64,000 bases of DNA from NCBI GenBank assembly GCA_964390805.1, contig CAYMKL010000004.1:34609-98608 (forward strand). The letters are read 5' to 3'. How positions within the stretch are numbered: the stretch's first letter is position 1; the number at the start of each line of letters is the position of its first letter. Origin of the DNA: CAYMKL01 sp964390805. Lineage in GTDB: Bacteria; Chloroflexota; Anaerolineae; VGOG01. The notes under the pieces were generated by a model. The model had not been told where the DNA came from, searched no databases, and saw only the letters and a program-made list of their open reading frames with translations. This document shows, one piece after another, positions 17,407-27,081 of this stretch. The position numbers and the translations under genes were made by a program.

Positions 17407-18153
17407 TCAATCCATCAAATAGCCGCCGTTGACGTCGAGGATCTGACCTGTGATGAAGCCTGCACTGTCCGAGGCGAGAAACACCACCGCCTCAGCCACC
17501 TCTTCTGGTTTTCCCAGCCTCTTCAAGGGGATAGCCTCCACAATCTGGCGGCGCTTTTCCTCGGACCACTCCCGGCTCATGTCCGTCTCGATGGCGTGTG
17601 GGGCCACCGCGTTCACGTTGATCCCATAAGGAGCCAGCTCGCGCGCCAGAGACTTGGTGAAAGTATTGACAGCTCCCTTGGAGGTCCCATAAGACGGGGC
17701 AGAGGCGATGTCGCCCATCTTGCCCACCACGGAGGAGATGTTGATGATCTTTCCCCCTCCTTGCTTGATCATCAAGGGAACGACCTCTTTGGCGCAGTTG
17801 AATGTCCCGCCCAGATTGACGCTGAGGACCTTCTCCCAGTCCTGTGGGGCATGGTCGAGGAAAGTCCCCCGCCGAATGATCCCGGCGTTATTCACCAGGA
17901 TGTCAATCTTGCCAAAGAGGGAGACCGTTTCGTTAACCATCCGCCGTACTGCTTCGCGTTGGGAGACATCGGCCTGGATAGCCTTGGCCTTATGCCCCAA
18001 TCCTTCGATCTCTTGCGCTACCCGTTGCGCACCTTCCCAATCCACATCGGTAACAACGACGTCTGCTCCCTCATGGGCCAGCGTAAGCGCGATGGCTGCA
18101 CCTATGCCCCGGGCAGCACCGGTTACGATAGCCACTTTGCCTGCGAATTTCAT
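17407..18153 (-). CDS. SDR oxidoreductase (FabG/KduD-like)
   Basis: A 248-residue classical SDR with TGAARGIG, NNAG and YGTSK motifs and a C-terminal DVNGGYLMD. It resembles both 3-oxoacyl-ACP reductases and 2-deoxy-D-gluconate 3-dehydrogenase (KduD). Placement between sugar permease genes and KDG kinase/aldolase genes favours a role in uronate or deoxy-sugar acid oxidation rather than fatty acid synthesis. GGAGGGGC precedes its ATG. Confidence 0.88.
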   Translation of the reverse strand: MKFAGKVAIVTGAARGIGAAIALTLAHEGADVVVTDVDWEGAQRVAQEIEGLGHKAKAIQADVSQREAVRRMVNETVSLFGKIDILVNNAGIIRRGTFLDHAPQDWEKVLSVNLGGTFNCAKEVVPLMIKQGGGKIINISSVVGKMGDIASAPSYGTSKGAVNTFTKSLARELAPYGINVNAVAPHAIETDMSREWSEEKRRQIVEAIPLKRLGKPEEVAEAVVFLASDSAGFITGQILDVNGGYLMD

Positions 18154-18171
18154 GCCCCTCCACCCTCCTTG

Positions 18172-19008
18172 CTATTCCTTAACCGCTCCGGCGGTCAGGC
18201 CCTCGACCAGATAGTTCTGCAGAAACAAGTACAGTATAATGGGCGGCAATGCCCCAACCACGGAACCGGCCATCAATTGAGGCCAGATGATGCGAAACTG
18301 AGTAACCAAACGGCTGAGTCCGAGCGTGACCGTGGCCATGTTCTCGCCGCTAGTCAGGACCAATACCCAGAGCAGGTCTCCCCAGGCCAGCAAGAAAGCG
18401 AAGATCATAGTCGCCACCATGCCAGGAGCGATCACCGGCATGACCACCTTGGAATAGGCGCCGAGCCGGGTGCAACCGTCAACCAAGGCTGCCTGGTCCA
18501 ACTCCTCGGGCACCGTGTCTATGAAGCCCTTGAGCATCCAGGTGCTAAACGGCAGAGTGATAGTGGTGAAGGCTAAGATCAGGCCTGGGTAGGTGTTATA
18601 GAGGCCGAGCTTGGCCAGCATCTTGAAGTATGGCCCTACCAGTAGCACTCCTGGAAGCATCTGAGTGGCTAGAATGATCCCGATCAGCGTCGCGCGTCCT
18701 CGGAACATGAAACGAGAGAATCCGTAACCGGCCAGCGACCCGATGAAGGTGGATAGCAGGGCGGTGCCCAGGGATATAATGGTGCTATTCAGGAAATAGC
18801 GGGGGAACTTCGTCCACAAGAGCACCTGGACGTAGGCCTCGGAGGTCGGCTCTTGGGGCCAGAAGGTGGGGGGGATGGAGTAGGCCTCCTTATCGGTCTT
18901 CAAAGAGGTGAACACCATCCAGACGAAGGGGATGATGTTATAGAAACAGACCAGGGCCAAGAACAGGTAAGCGATTACAGCGCTGCGTCGCTGTTTCCCC
19001 CTCATCAC
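18172..19008 (-). CDS. Carbohydrate ABC transporter permease (MalG type)
   Basis: A 278-residue inner-membrane protein with six predicted transmembrane segments and the EAA loop ELDQAALVDGCTRLGAYSKVVMPVIAPG, which contacts the ATPase. Its start overlaps the stop of the partner permease by four bases. It belongs with the MalF-like permease and the binding lipoprotein. No dedicated ATPase gene is in the operon; a shared MsmX/UgpC-type ATPase encoded elsewhere is the usual solution. Confidence 0.93.
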   Translation of the reverse strand: MMRGKQRRSAVIAYLFLALVCFYNIIPFVWMVFTSLKTDKEAYSIPPTFWPQEPTSEAYVQVLLWTKFPRYFLNSTIISLGTALLSTFIGSLAGYGFSRFMFRGRATLIGIILATQMLPGVLLVGPYFKMLAKLGLYNTYPGLILAFTTITLPFSTWMLKGFIDTVPEELDQAALVDGCTRLGAYSKVVMPVIAPGMVATMIFAFLLAWGDLLWVLVLTSGENMATVTLGLSRLVTQFRIIWPQLMAGSVVGALPPIILYLFLQNYLVEGLTAGAVKE

Positions 19009-19901
19009 ACCCTCCGGACGATCATACGCACATAAGGCAAGCTGATGATCAGCATGATGATGGCCATCACCACGGCCACAGCCGAAGCGTACTCAAAGTT
19101 GAAATACCTGAAATACTGCTTATAGACATACAGAGACAAGATCTCAGTGACGTGCCCAGGCCCGCCTAAGGTCATATTGTAGATAAGGCCAAATCGTCTG
19201 AATTGCCAGATAGTGTCCAAAGCCACCGCAACGATGATCATCCTCCTGAGAAGGGGGATGGTGATGTGACGGAACTCTTGGAGCGCTGTAGCACCGTCCA
19301 CTCTGGCCGCCTCATAAAGCTCCCGGGGGATGGCCTGCAGCCCCGCCAGCAAAATGATCATCACAAAGGGGTAACCGCGCCACACGTCCGCAAAGATCAC
19401 GCTGGGCAGGGTCAACTTAGGATGGGCCAGCCACTCAATGTAGGTCTTAGTCACCCCACTGCTGCGCACCAAGTGATTGATGATCCCCGAGGTGGGGTTG
19501 TACATAAAGCGCCAGACGAGGCCAGAGATCACGTCTGGCACTGTCCAGGGCAGGATAGCGATCACCCTAAAGAGGCGATTGGCCTTGATTTGCACGTTGA
19601 GGGCCAATGCAACGGCCAAACCCACAACAAGGTGAAGCAACACCGTGCTGCCGACGAAGCGGAAGGTGACTAGTAGAGAGTTCCAGAACAGGTCGTCTTT
19701 GGCGAGCTTGGCGTAATTTTCCAGGGTAAAGGTCTTGACCTCGGACCAAAGGGGCGTGAAGCTGTTCATTACTGCTATGGCTGTGGGGAACCCCAGGACA
19801 AGTAGCAACATAAGTACGCAAGGCAGGATGAATGCGTACCCCTGGAGTTCCTGACGGGATGGGGCCTTGAACGCGAAGAAACGAACTTGACGTCTTTTCA
19901 T
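19005..19901 (-). CDS. Carbohydrate ABC transporter permease (MalF type)
   Basis: A 298-residue membrane protein with about six transmembrane segments and the EAA loop ELYEAARVDGATALQEFRHITIPLL. It pairs with the MalG-type permease. The ATG at 19901 (MKRRQVRF) is chosen because the positively charged N-terminus and first segment follow; an in-frame start at 19976 would add 25 residues from a repeat-rich leader. It lies about 280 bases after the binding-protein gene, beyond a 30-bp palindrome. Confidence 0.9.
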   Translation of the reverse strand: MKRRQVRFFAFKAPSRQELQGYAFILPCVLMLLLVLGFPTAIAVMNSFTPLWSEVKTFTLENYAKLAKDDLFWNSLLVTFRFVGSTVLLHLVVGLAVALALNVQIKANRLFRVIAILPWTVPDVISGLVWRFMYNPTSGIINHLVRSSGVTKTYIEWLAHPKLTLPSVIFADVWRGYPFVMIILLAGLQAIPRELYEAARVDGATALQEFRHITIPLLRRMIIVAVALDTIWQFRRFGLIYNMTLGGPGHVTEILSLYVYKQYFRYFNFEYASAVAVVMAIIMLIISLPYVRMIVRRV

Positions 19902-20077
19902 GTCAATCACTTGGCTTCCATAAGTATGCAGGGCGGAGGGCGGACGCACATACGAGTCGGGGGAGCGTGAAGACAAAGAGTGAAACTAGCGCCGGCCGAA
20001 TAGGAGCAAAGCGACGTATCGAGGCCCAGCAGGTTGCCCATAGAGCCGCTCGCTTGGGTTCGATACGCTTCATTACC

Positions 20078-20110
20078 CTCCGACAGGCTCAGGACGGCGC
20101 TCAACCGTCA
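20078..20110. repeat. Short dispersed repeat (CAGGCTCAGGACGGC type)
   Basis: A CCGACAGGCTCAGGACGG stretch between the binding-protein and permease genes. It matches the style of the CTTCGACAAGCTCAG unit inserted in the dehydrogenase gene at about 16410-16435, and is probably another member of that family. Confidence 0.5.
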
Positions 20111-20138
20111 CTCGCTCCCCCAGGATTTATGTACGACC

Positions 20139-20168
20139 GCGGAGGGCCGCCCGCGGGCGGCCCTCCGC
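20139..20168. terminator. 30-bp perfect palindrome after the binding-protein gene
   Basis: The arm at 20139-20153 and the arm at 20154-20168 are exact complements with no spacer. It lies 15 bases after the binding-protein stop on the - strand. Such stem-loops between binding-protein and permease genes commonly block 3' decay or partly terminate, giving more binding protein than permease. Confidence 0.7.
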
Positions 20169-20182
20169 CTGCTCACTCTAGT

Positions 20183-21793
20183 TTAGAAGGCCGGGCAAGT
20201 CTCGCCGTCTTCGCGATAGACGCTCAAGATCTCGTTGATCTGATCATAGGCGTCTTCCAGTGCTTGCTCTGGGGATTTGGCGCCCGTGAAGCCTTCCTGG
20301 GCAGCCGTGTTGACAGCTTCGATGATCTGCGGCCACTCCTTGAGCTGAGGGACAAATTTGGCGTGCGCCAATTCCGCAGCGATCACGCTGGCGAACTTGT
20401 CTTCCAGCAGTTCGCCGTGGCCCTCGACTCCCTGAGCCTCAAGCCCTCCAGAGACGTCCCGTCGAGAGGAGAGGACGCGGGCATCATCGAACCACTTCTC
20501 CTCCATGGCCCTGCTGGTGATGAACTTAGCCAGCTCCCAGGCCTCTTCGGGATGCCTGGTGTTGCGATTGATCATCCAGGCGCTGATCCAGGCGGTGGTG
20601 CTGAATTCGGGCTCCAGGCCCGCCTTCACCGGCACCGGAGCGACCCCCAAGACCTCAGGGGCGTTGAGGTCTGGGTTTATGCCGTCAACGATCGGCGGCG
20701 TCCACCCCGAGCCCAACAGCATCGCAATCTGCTCGTTGGCCATTTGCTCTCTCACCGTTCCTGGGTTCTGCGCCGTAACCCCAGGCGGAATCACCTCGTG
20801 CACTGTGACCAGCTCAACGAAGAACTTGAAGGCTTCCTTGGCTTCGGGGGTGTTGAGAGCAGAGCACTTGTTATCGGGAGTCAGATAGTCGCCGCCGTGG
20901 CTGAAGAGGATGGGGGTAGCGCGCAACTCGAACCCCGGGCTGATCGCCCCGATCGTCCCGAACCCCCAGGTGTCTATTTGACCATCGCCGTCCCGGTCTC
21001 GGGTGAGCGCCGTGGCATACTCCACGAACTCATCCCAGGTGGTGGGAGGTTTGTTGGGATCCAGGCCCGCTTCCTCGTAGAGGTTCTTGTTGTAGTAGAG
21101 GACCATGGACATGAAGTCACCGGGCAGGGCGTAGTATCTGCCCTCATCCTGCATCAACGCCAGCGTCTGAGGGAACCAGGGGGTCAGGAAGTCACCGCCA
21201 TAGACGCCTTCCTCACCGTTGATGAAGGTGGTGATGTCGTAGAGATACCTCTTCTCGATGAAGGACGCCAGCGAGTAGCCGTGCAGGTGGAAGACGTCCG
21301 GGCCCATACCGGCCTCGATCTCGGTGGTGTACTTGGTCTCCTTCTCGCCGTAGGAGACGTAGTCGAGCTCGATGTTGATATGGGGGTGCTCGGCCTCGAA
21401 GATCTCGAACGCTTCTATGAGCGCCGCTTCCCAGTGTGGCTCAGTCAGGTGCCAGTCGCCGAATACCAAGGTGACCGGCTCTGGTGTCGCTGTGACCACG
21501 ACCTCCTTCTCGACCACCACTTCCTTCTCGACCTCGACGGTGACCGCGACCTCCTTCTCGACCACCACTTCCTTCTCGACCTCGACGGTGACCGCGACCT
21601 CCTTCTCGACCACCACTTCCTTCTCAACTTCGACGGTGACCGGGACCTCCTTCTCGATCATCACCTCCTTCTCGACCTCGACCGGAACCTGCTTCTCGAC
21701 CACGACCGGGGTTGGCTGGGCGCAGGCTGCCCCCAGCAGAGCCAGTATCACCAAGCCTGCCAGCAGGCACATGAGATTTTTGTGCTTGTTCAT
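20183..21793 (-). CDS. Sugar ABC transporter substrate-binding lipoprotein
   Basis: A 536-residue family-1 extracellular solute-binding protein. A lipoprotein signal ends in LLGAAC (Cys24). Residues of about 29-100 form a repetitive tether of EKEVxVxVEV units, then the periplasmic-binding fold begins at TLVFGDWHLTEPHW. The Trp-rich hinge and C-terminal helices are normal. It captures the sugar for the two permeases downstream, probably a uronide or oligosaccharide. The ATG at 21793 follows AAGGAGGAG; an upstream in-frame start is rejected. Long Val/Glu/Lys tethers are common in Chloroflexota binding proteins. Confidence 0.93.
   Translation of the reverse strand: MNKHKNLMCLLAGLVILALLGAACAQPTPVVVEKQVPVEVEKEVMIEKEVPVTVEVEKEVVVEKEVAVTVEVEKEVVVEKEVAVTVEVEKEVVVEKEVVVTATPEPVTLVFGDWHLTEPHWEAALIEAFEIFEAEHPHINIELDYVSYGEKETKYTTEIEAGMGPDVFHLHGYSLASFIEKRYLYDITTFINGEEGVYGGDFLTPWFPQTLALMQDEGRYYALPGDFMSMVLYYNKNLYEEAGLDPNKPPTTWDEFVEYATALTRDRDGDGQIDTWGFGTIGAISPGFELRATPILFSHGGDYLTPDNKCSALNTPEAKEAFKFFVELVTVHEVIPPGVTAQNPGTVREQMANEQIAMLLGSGWTPPIVDGINPDLNAPEVLGVAPVPVKAGLEPEFSTTAWISAWMINRNTRHPEEAWELAKFITSRAMEEKWFDDARVLSSRRDVSGGLEAQGVEGHGELLEDKFASVIAAELAHAKFVPQLKEWPQIIEAVNTAAQEGFTGAKSPEQALEDAYDQINEILSVYREDGETCPAF
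21499..21690 (-). repeat. Tandem 48-bp repeats encoding the lipoprotein tether
   Basis: About three near-identical 48-bp units plus degenerate flanks, each coding for 16 residues of the EKEVVVEKEVAVTVEV type. The DNA copies are almost identical, so copy number may change by slippage. Confidence 0.85.
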
Positions 21794-21926
21794 CGTGTTC
21801 TCCTCCTTGAGTTGGTTTTCTTGAGTTGATTTTCCCAATAGTGGGTGGGTACTTCTTTGTCTTCCTACATTGGCTAGTTACTTATGTTTATCTAATAGGC
21901 ACCTCCTTCCGCTCTGCCAGCATTTG

Positions 21927-22748
21927 TCACTTGAGGAGAGAGCCACCTCCAACACCTGATGAGTAGCCGAGAGCCTGAGAGATGAGCTGAGCAGTTTTGA
22001 CAACTTGCATTGCCATAGAGCTACCGATCAGGCTCACAGGCATACGGGTGTCTGGGCCGGAAATGCTGACAGCAGCGATAACTCGGCCGGTTCTATCTCG
22101 GATTGGCGCAGCAACACACCGGACACTGACCTCGAATTCGCCGTCATCAACAGCGTAACCTCGAGAGCGGATTTCATGTAACTCCTGTAGGAAAGCATGT
22201 TCATCAGTAATTGTGGTCTCGGTAACGGGTTTCAAGCCATGCGTGCGAATCCAATGACGAATGTCGTCCTCGGGCCGGAATGCCGCCATTGCCTTACCCA
22301 GAGCAGTGCAGTGCATGGGAGCGGTAATCCCGATCCGCGACATCATCAGTCCAACGGCGTGTTGCGTAGAGAGCTTCTCCACATATACCACCCGCAGGTC
22401 GTCGTCGAGTACAGCCAGGTGGATGGTTTCATTGACTTGATCGCGCAACTGCATGAGAAGGGGGCGTGCTTGCTGCATCAGGTCTAATTTCTCTTCGACC
22501 AAGGCGCCAAAACGCAGCATCTTCAACCCTAGCCAGTAGCCTTTCTCTGTCTCCACCAGATAGTGGCTCTGAAGCAGATTGACAATGATTCGAAAAGCTG
22601 TTGACTTGGGCAGCCCAGTATGAGCACAGATTTGCTCCAGGCTGAGCGGGGCACGGGCATTGAGCAGGGTATCGAGCACTTTCATACCTCGCTGTAGGGC
22701 CTGGATTGAGTAGTCGCGTTGAGGGGATTTGCCGTTTTTTGGTTTCAT
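21927..22748 (-). CDS. IclR-family transcriptional regulator (KdgR-like)
   Basis: A 273-residue regulator. The N-terminal winged helix-turn-helix (SIQALQRGMKVLDTLL to LPKSTAFRIIVNLLQ) is followed by the IclR effector domain with HCTALGKAM and a conserved C-terminal Cys in SVRCVAAPIRD. It lies just upstream of, and in the same direction as, the hexuronate operon, so it is probably its regulator. The ATG at 22748 is chosen; a GTG at 22769 would be nearly leaderless relative to the promoter. An inverted repeat overlaps the start (22742-22758), suggesting autoregulation. Confidence 0.9.
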   Translation of the reverse strand: MKPKNGKSPQRDYSIQALQRGMKVLDTLLNARAPLSLEQICAHTGLPKSTAFRIIVNLLQSHYLVETEKGYWLGLKMLRFGALVEEKLDLMQQARPLLMQLRDQVNETIHLAVLDDDLRVVYVEKLSTQHAVGLMMSRIGITAPMHCTALGKAMAAFRPEDDIRHWIRTHGLKPVTETTITDEHAFLQELHEIRSRGYAVDDGEFEVSVRCVAAPIRDRTGRVIAAVSISGPDTRMPVSLIGSSMAMQVVKTAQLISQALGYSSGVGGGSLLK

Positions 22749-22758
22749 GGTATGAAAC
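22742..22758. promoter_or_regulatory. Candidate IclR-type operator overlapping the regulator start
   Basis: Perfect inverted repeat GTTTCATggtATGAAAC with 7-bp arms, 23 bases downstream of the - strand -10 box. Size and GTTTC/GAAAC arms fit IclR-family sites; the match to the enterobacterial KdgR consensus is not exact. Confidence 0.5.
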
Positions 22759-22780
22759 TGAAGTCTCACTTTCTGATCAT

Positions 22781-22809
22781 ATTATAGCACACCTCCAGCT
22801 ATCTGTCAA
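22781..22809 (-). promoter_or_regulatory. Consensus sigma-70 promoter for the IclR gene
   Basis: On the - strand: TTGACA (22804-22809), 17-base spacer, TATAAT (22781-22786), with an extended -10 TGC. Perfect consensus hexamers. Confidence 0.85.
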
Positions 22810-22818
22810 GATTCCATT

Positions 22819-22847
22819 TTGAAGTTTTACATCGTTTGGGGTATAAT
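22819..22847 (+). promoter_or_regulatory. Sigma-70 promoter for the HAD hydrolase gene
   Basis: TTGAAG at 22819-22824, 17-base spacer, TATAAT at 22842-22847. Divergent from the IclR promoter, with the two -35 boxes only nine bases apart. Confidence 0.8.
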
Positions 22848-22877
22848 AGCTTTGACCAAATTACTGGAGGTGAAACT

Positions 22878-23801
22878 ATGACAAAAGTCCACGAAGCAGC
22901 ACAACCATTGTTGGAAATGCAGCCCAAGTTCGATTTCTTTGTCGGCATTGATTCGGACGGCTGCGCTTTCGACACGATGGAGATCAAGCACAAGGAGTGT
23001 TTCACTCCCAACACCATCAAGCACTGGGGTTTGCAACCGGTCTCGAAATATGCCCGTGACGCTGCGCTGTTTGTCAATCTCTACTCCAAGTGGCGCGGCA
23101 TCAACCGCTGGCCCGCGCTAGTGATGGTGTTAGATCTAGTGCGCGAGCGCCCCGAGGTCATCGCCCGCCACGCGAACATTCCACAAGTGCCCCGCGTTCG
23201 CGAGTTCATCGCCGATGATGCTTATCCCAAGAGCAACGATGGCTTAAGGGCCTATGCCGCTGCGCTTACGGCTGCGCTTACGGCCGAGCGTCCCGATCCT
23301 GAACTGGAGCGGGCCCTGGCTTGGACGACCGGCATCAATGCCACGGTGGCCGACATGGTTCACGGCGTGCCGCCCTTCCCGTACGTGCGCGAGAGCCTGG
23401 ACTTCCTAGCCGACAAAGCCGACATGATCGTCGTCTCGGCCACCCCGGTGGAGGCGCTGACACGGGAGTGGCAGGAACACGACCTGGCTCGCTACGTTCA
23501 CGTCATTGCTGGCCAGGAGATGGGCAAGAAGAGCGAGCACATCGCCCTGGCCACCAGGGGGCAGTACGCGCCAGACCACATCCTGATGATCGGCGACGCG
23601 CCAGGTGACCTCAAGGCGGCGCGGGCCAACGATGCCCTCTTCTTCCCCGTCAATCCCGGCCACGAGGAGGAGTCGTGGCAGCGGTTCTACGAGGAGGGGC
23701 TGCACAAGTTCCTGGCCGAGGAGTACTTCGGCGACTACGAGGCCAAGCTGATCGCTGATTTCGAGAAGCTGCTGCCCGAAGTGCCACCTTGGAAGCGGTG
23801 A
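22878..23801 (+). CDS. HAD-superfamily hydrolase
   Basis: A 307-residue HAD phosphatase. Motif I is GIDSDGCAFDTME (nucleophile Asp), motif II is VVSATP and motif IV is MIGDAPGDLKAA; a helical cap lies between. It probably dephosphorylates a small phosphorylated metabolite; the substrate is unknown. CTGGAGGTGA precedes the ATG at 22878, and an upstream TTG frame lies inside the promoter. Divergence from the IclR gene suggests shared control. Confidence 0.88.
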   Translation: MTKVHEAAQPLLEMQPKFDFFVGIDSDGCAFDTMEIKHKECFTPNTIKHWGLQPVSKYARDAALFVNLYSKWRGINRWPALVMVLDLVRERPEVIARHANIPQVPRVREFIADDAYPKSNDGLRAYAAALTAALTAERPDPELERALAWTTGINATVADMVHGVPPFPYVRESLDFLADKADMIVVSATPVEALTREWQEHDLARYVHVIAGQEMGKKSEHIALATRGQYAPDHILMIGDAPGDLKAARANDALFFPVNPGHEEESWQRFYEEGLHKFLAEEYFGDYEAKLIADFEKLLPEVPPWKR

Positions 23802-23803
23802 CG

Positions 23804-23833
23804 GATCGGCGAATCAGCAAATCGCAAATCAGC
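23804..23833 (+). repeat. AATCAGCAAATCGCA repeat, copy 1
   Basis: One full 15-bp unit AATCAGCAAATCGCA (23812-23826) plus partial units either side, just after the HAD stop. The same unit recurs at 25140-25154 and in the opposite orientation four times at 25570-25629. Confidence 0.8.
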
Positions 23834-23838
23834 TTGGT

Positions 23839-23868
23839 TTGACAGCTTGTGTATGAGTGTGCTACAAT
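23839..23868 (+). promoter_or_regulatory. Sigma-70 promoter for the LarA-family gene
   Basis: TTGACA (23839-23844), 18-base spacer, TACAAT (23863-23868). The predicted transcript starts within about ten bases of the ATG at 23879, so the mRNA may be leaderless or nearly so. Confidence 0.75.
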
Positions 23869-23878
23869 CATAGATGAA

Positions 23879-25165
<1,287 letters not shown>

Positions 25166-25567
25166 GTGGCTTACGAGGAATGGGAGCGAGAAGTGCCGGA
25201 GGTTATCAAGGCCGATCGGGTGTGGCAATTCTACGCCTATCGCAAGGCTTTGTTCCTCTACGACCTGGCCTGGGAGGATTGTGGGAAGCTGATGCGTGAT
25301 CTGCGAGGACAGGCGGTGGCCCGGCAGTTGATAAGAAGCGTCGGATCTATCAGCGCCAACGTTGAAGAGGGGTATGGACGTGGTTTCGGCAAGGATCGCG
25401 ATTACTTCCTTCGTGTCTCGACTGGTTCTGCTCGTGAAACGAGGGGTTGGTACTACCGTAGTCGTCGTCTGCTCTCGCAGGCTGTGCTAGAACATCGCCT
25501 GAACTTACTCAGCGAAATCATCGCTCTTCTCGTCACCGAACTCAAACAGCAACGCCAACGCCGCTAA
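25166..25567 (+). CDS. Four-helix-bundle protein (23S rRNA intervening-sequence / S23 family)
   Basis: A 133-residue alpha-helical protein with the family core SVGSISANVEEGYGRGFGKDRDYFLRVSTGSARETRG. Relatives are encoded in intervening sequences of 23S rRNA genes and resemble the Avd accessory protein of diversity-generating retroelements; the biological role of free-standing copies is unknown. It starts with GTG directly after the LarA-like stop codon (GGAGTGTGA upstream). It is bounded by AATCAGCAAATC-type repeats in opposite orientations (25131-25154 and 25570-25629), which suggests that gene and repeats arrived as one module. Confidence 0.88.
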   Translation: MAYEEWEREVPEVIKADRVWQFYAYRKALFLYDLAWEDCGKLMRDLRGQAVARQLIRSVGSISANVEEGYGRGFGKDRDYFLRVSTGSARETRGWYYRSRRLLSQAVLEHRLNLLSEIIALLVTELKQQRQRR

Positions 25568-25569
25568 CT

Positions 25570-25629
25570 TGAGATTTGCTGATTTGAGATTTGTTGATTT
25601 GAGATTTGTTGATTTCAGGTTTGCCGATT
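25570..25629 (-). repeat. Four tandem 15-bp repeats (right border of IVP gene)
   Basis: Four contiguous units of TGAGATTTGYTGATT (25570-25584, 25585-25599, 25600-25614, 25615-25629; the last is diverged). They are the reverse complement of the units at 23812 and 25140. They begin three bases after the IVP stop codon. Confidence 0.9.
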
Positions 25630-25659
25630 CACCTATACAATGCAAAAGGAGGGACACTT

Positions 25660-27066
25660 ATGGACAAGGCGAACTTCGGACTAGTCGGCCTGGCAGTGAT
25701 GGGCCAGAATCTGGTTCTCAACATCGAACGAAACGGCTTCTCAGTAGCGGTCTACAATCGTACCGCAGCCCGTACCCAGGAGTTCATGGCCGGGCCGGCA
25801 GCCGGCAAGAACATCCGGGCCGCGTACACGGTCGAGGGACTGGTTGCTGCGCTGGAAAAGCCGCGCAAGATCATGCTCATGGTCAAAGCCGGCGGGCCGG
25901 TGGACGCCACCATCGCCCAACTGAAACCTCACCTGGAGCCGGGCGATCTGATCATTGACGGCGGCAACTCTTTCTTCGGCGACACGGAGCGGCGAGCCAA
26001 GGAGCTGGCCGAGGCGGAAATCAAATACATCGGCACCGGCGTCTCCGGCGGCGAGTACGGCGCGCTGTGGGGGCCGAGCATCATGCCCGGCGGCCAGCCG
26101 GAGGCATGGGAGATGGTGAGGCCGATCCTTACCGCCATCGCTGCCAAGGTGAATGGCGACCCGTGTGTGACCCACATCGGCCCGCGCGGGTCGGGGCACT
26201 ATGTCAAGATGGTGCACAACGGCATTGAGTACGGCGACATGCAGCTCATCGCCGAGTCCTACGACATCATGAAGCGGATCGGCGACCTGTCGGCGGCGGA
26301 GCTTCACCAGGTCTTTGCTGAATGGAACGAGGGGGAGCTGGAGTCGTATCTCATCGAGATCACTGCCGACATCTTTGCCAAGGTAGACGATCAGACCGGC
26401 CTGCCGCTGGTGGAGGTCATCCTGGACGAGGCGAAGCAGAAAGGCACCGGCAAGTGGACCAGCCAGAGCGCCCTCGACCTGGGCGCGCCGACGCCGACTA
26501 TCAACGCCGCGGTGGAGTCGCGCATCGTCTCCGCTTACAAGGCTGAGCGGGTGGCGGCCAGCAAGGTCCTTTCCGGGCCGGAGATACGGTTCGGCGGCGA
26601 CCGCGCCGCGCTGATCCGTGACCTGCGCGACGCTCTCTATGCTGCCAAAATCTGCTCCTACGCCCAGGGCTTTGCCCTACTGCGTGCGGCCAGCCAGGAG
26701 TACGACTACAACCTGAGCTACGGCGAGATCGCCCGCATTTGGCGCGGCGGCTGCATCATCCGCGCCGCCTTCCTGAACGACATCCGCGCCGCCTTCGAGC
26801 GCAACCCTGACCTGTCCAACCTGTTGATGGACGCCGAGTTCGGTCAGGCGGTACAGCAGCGTCAAGGTGCGATGCGGCGAGTGATCCAGACGGCAGTGAG
26901 CAACGGTGTGCCCTGCCTGGCCTTCAGCAGCGCGATGGCCTACTTCGACGCCTACCGCACCGCTCGCCTGCCAGCCAACCTCACCCAGGCCCAGCGCGAC
27001 TACTTCGGCGCCCACACCTACCGACGGATTGATAAGGAAGGCATCTTCCACACGGAGTGGCAATGA
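25660..27066 (+). CDS. gnd: 6-phosphogluconate dehydrogenase (decarboxylating)
   Basis: A 468-residue enzyme of the normal full length. It has GLAVMGQNLVLN (NADP site), GGNSFFGDT, GVSGGEYGALWGPSIMPGG, and the catalytic Lys in HYVKMVHNGIEYGDMQ. It converts 6-phosphogluconate to ribulose-5-phosphate, CO2 and NADPH. The ATG at 25660 follows AAAGGAGGGA; a longer frame extending into the repeat array is rejected. No glucose-6-phosphate dehydrogenase gene is nearby. Confidence 0.97.
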   Translation: MDKANFGLVGLAVMGQNLVLNIERNGFSVAVYNRTAARTQEFMAGPAAGKNIRAAYTVEGLVAALEKPRKIMLMVKAGGPVDATIAQLKPHLEPGDLIIDGGNSFFGDTERRAKELAEAEIKYIGTGVSGGEYGALWGPSIMPGGQPEAWEMVRPILTAIAAKVNGDPCVTHIGPRGSGHYVKMVHNGIEYGDMQLIAESYDIMKRIGDLSAAELHQVFAEWNEGELESYLIEITADIFAKVDDQTGLPLVEVILDEAKQKGTGKWTSQSALDLGAPTPTINAAVESRIVSAYKAERVAASKVLSGPEIRFGGDRAALIRDLRDALYAAKICSYAQGFALLRAASQEYDYNLSYGEIARIWRGGCIIRAAFLNDIRAAFERNPDLSNLLMDAEFGQAVQQRQGAMRRVIQTAVSNGVPCLAFSSAMAYFDAYRTARLPANLTQAQRDYFGAHTYRRIDKEGIFHTEWQ

Positions 27067-27081
27067 GAAATGAGGTAAACC

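Noticed and set aside
19967..21829. A 620-codon open frame antisense to the binding-protein gene
   Set aside because: It mirrors the codon pattern of the real gene on the other strand, includes the repeat tether read backwards and has no family features.
22836..22877. An upstream TTG start for the HAD hydrolase
   Set aside because: It overlaps the -10 box of the gene's own promoter; ATG 22878 has a consensus ribosome site.
25166..25567. A diversity-generating retroelement, because the IVP protein resembles Avd
   Set aside because: No reverse transcriptase, template repeat or variable repeat is present nearby.
25570..25629. A CRISPR array
   Set aside because: The 15-bp units are directly contiguous with no spacers, and no cas genes are in the window.
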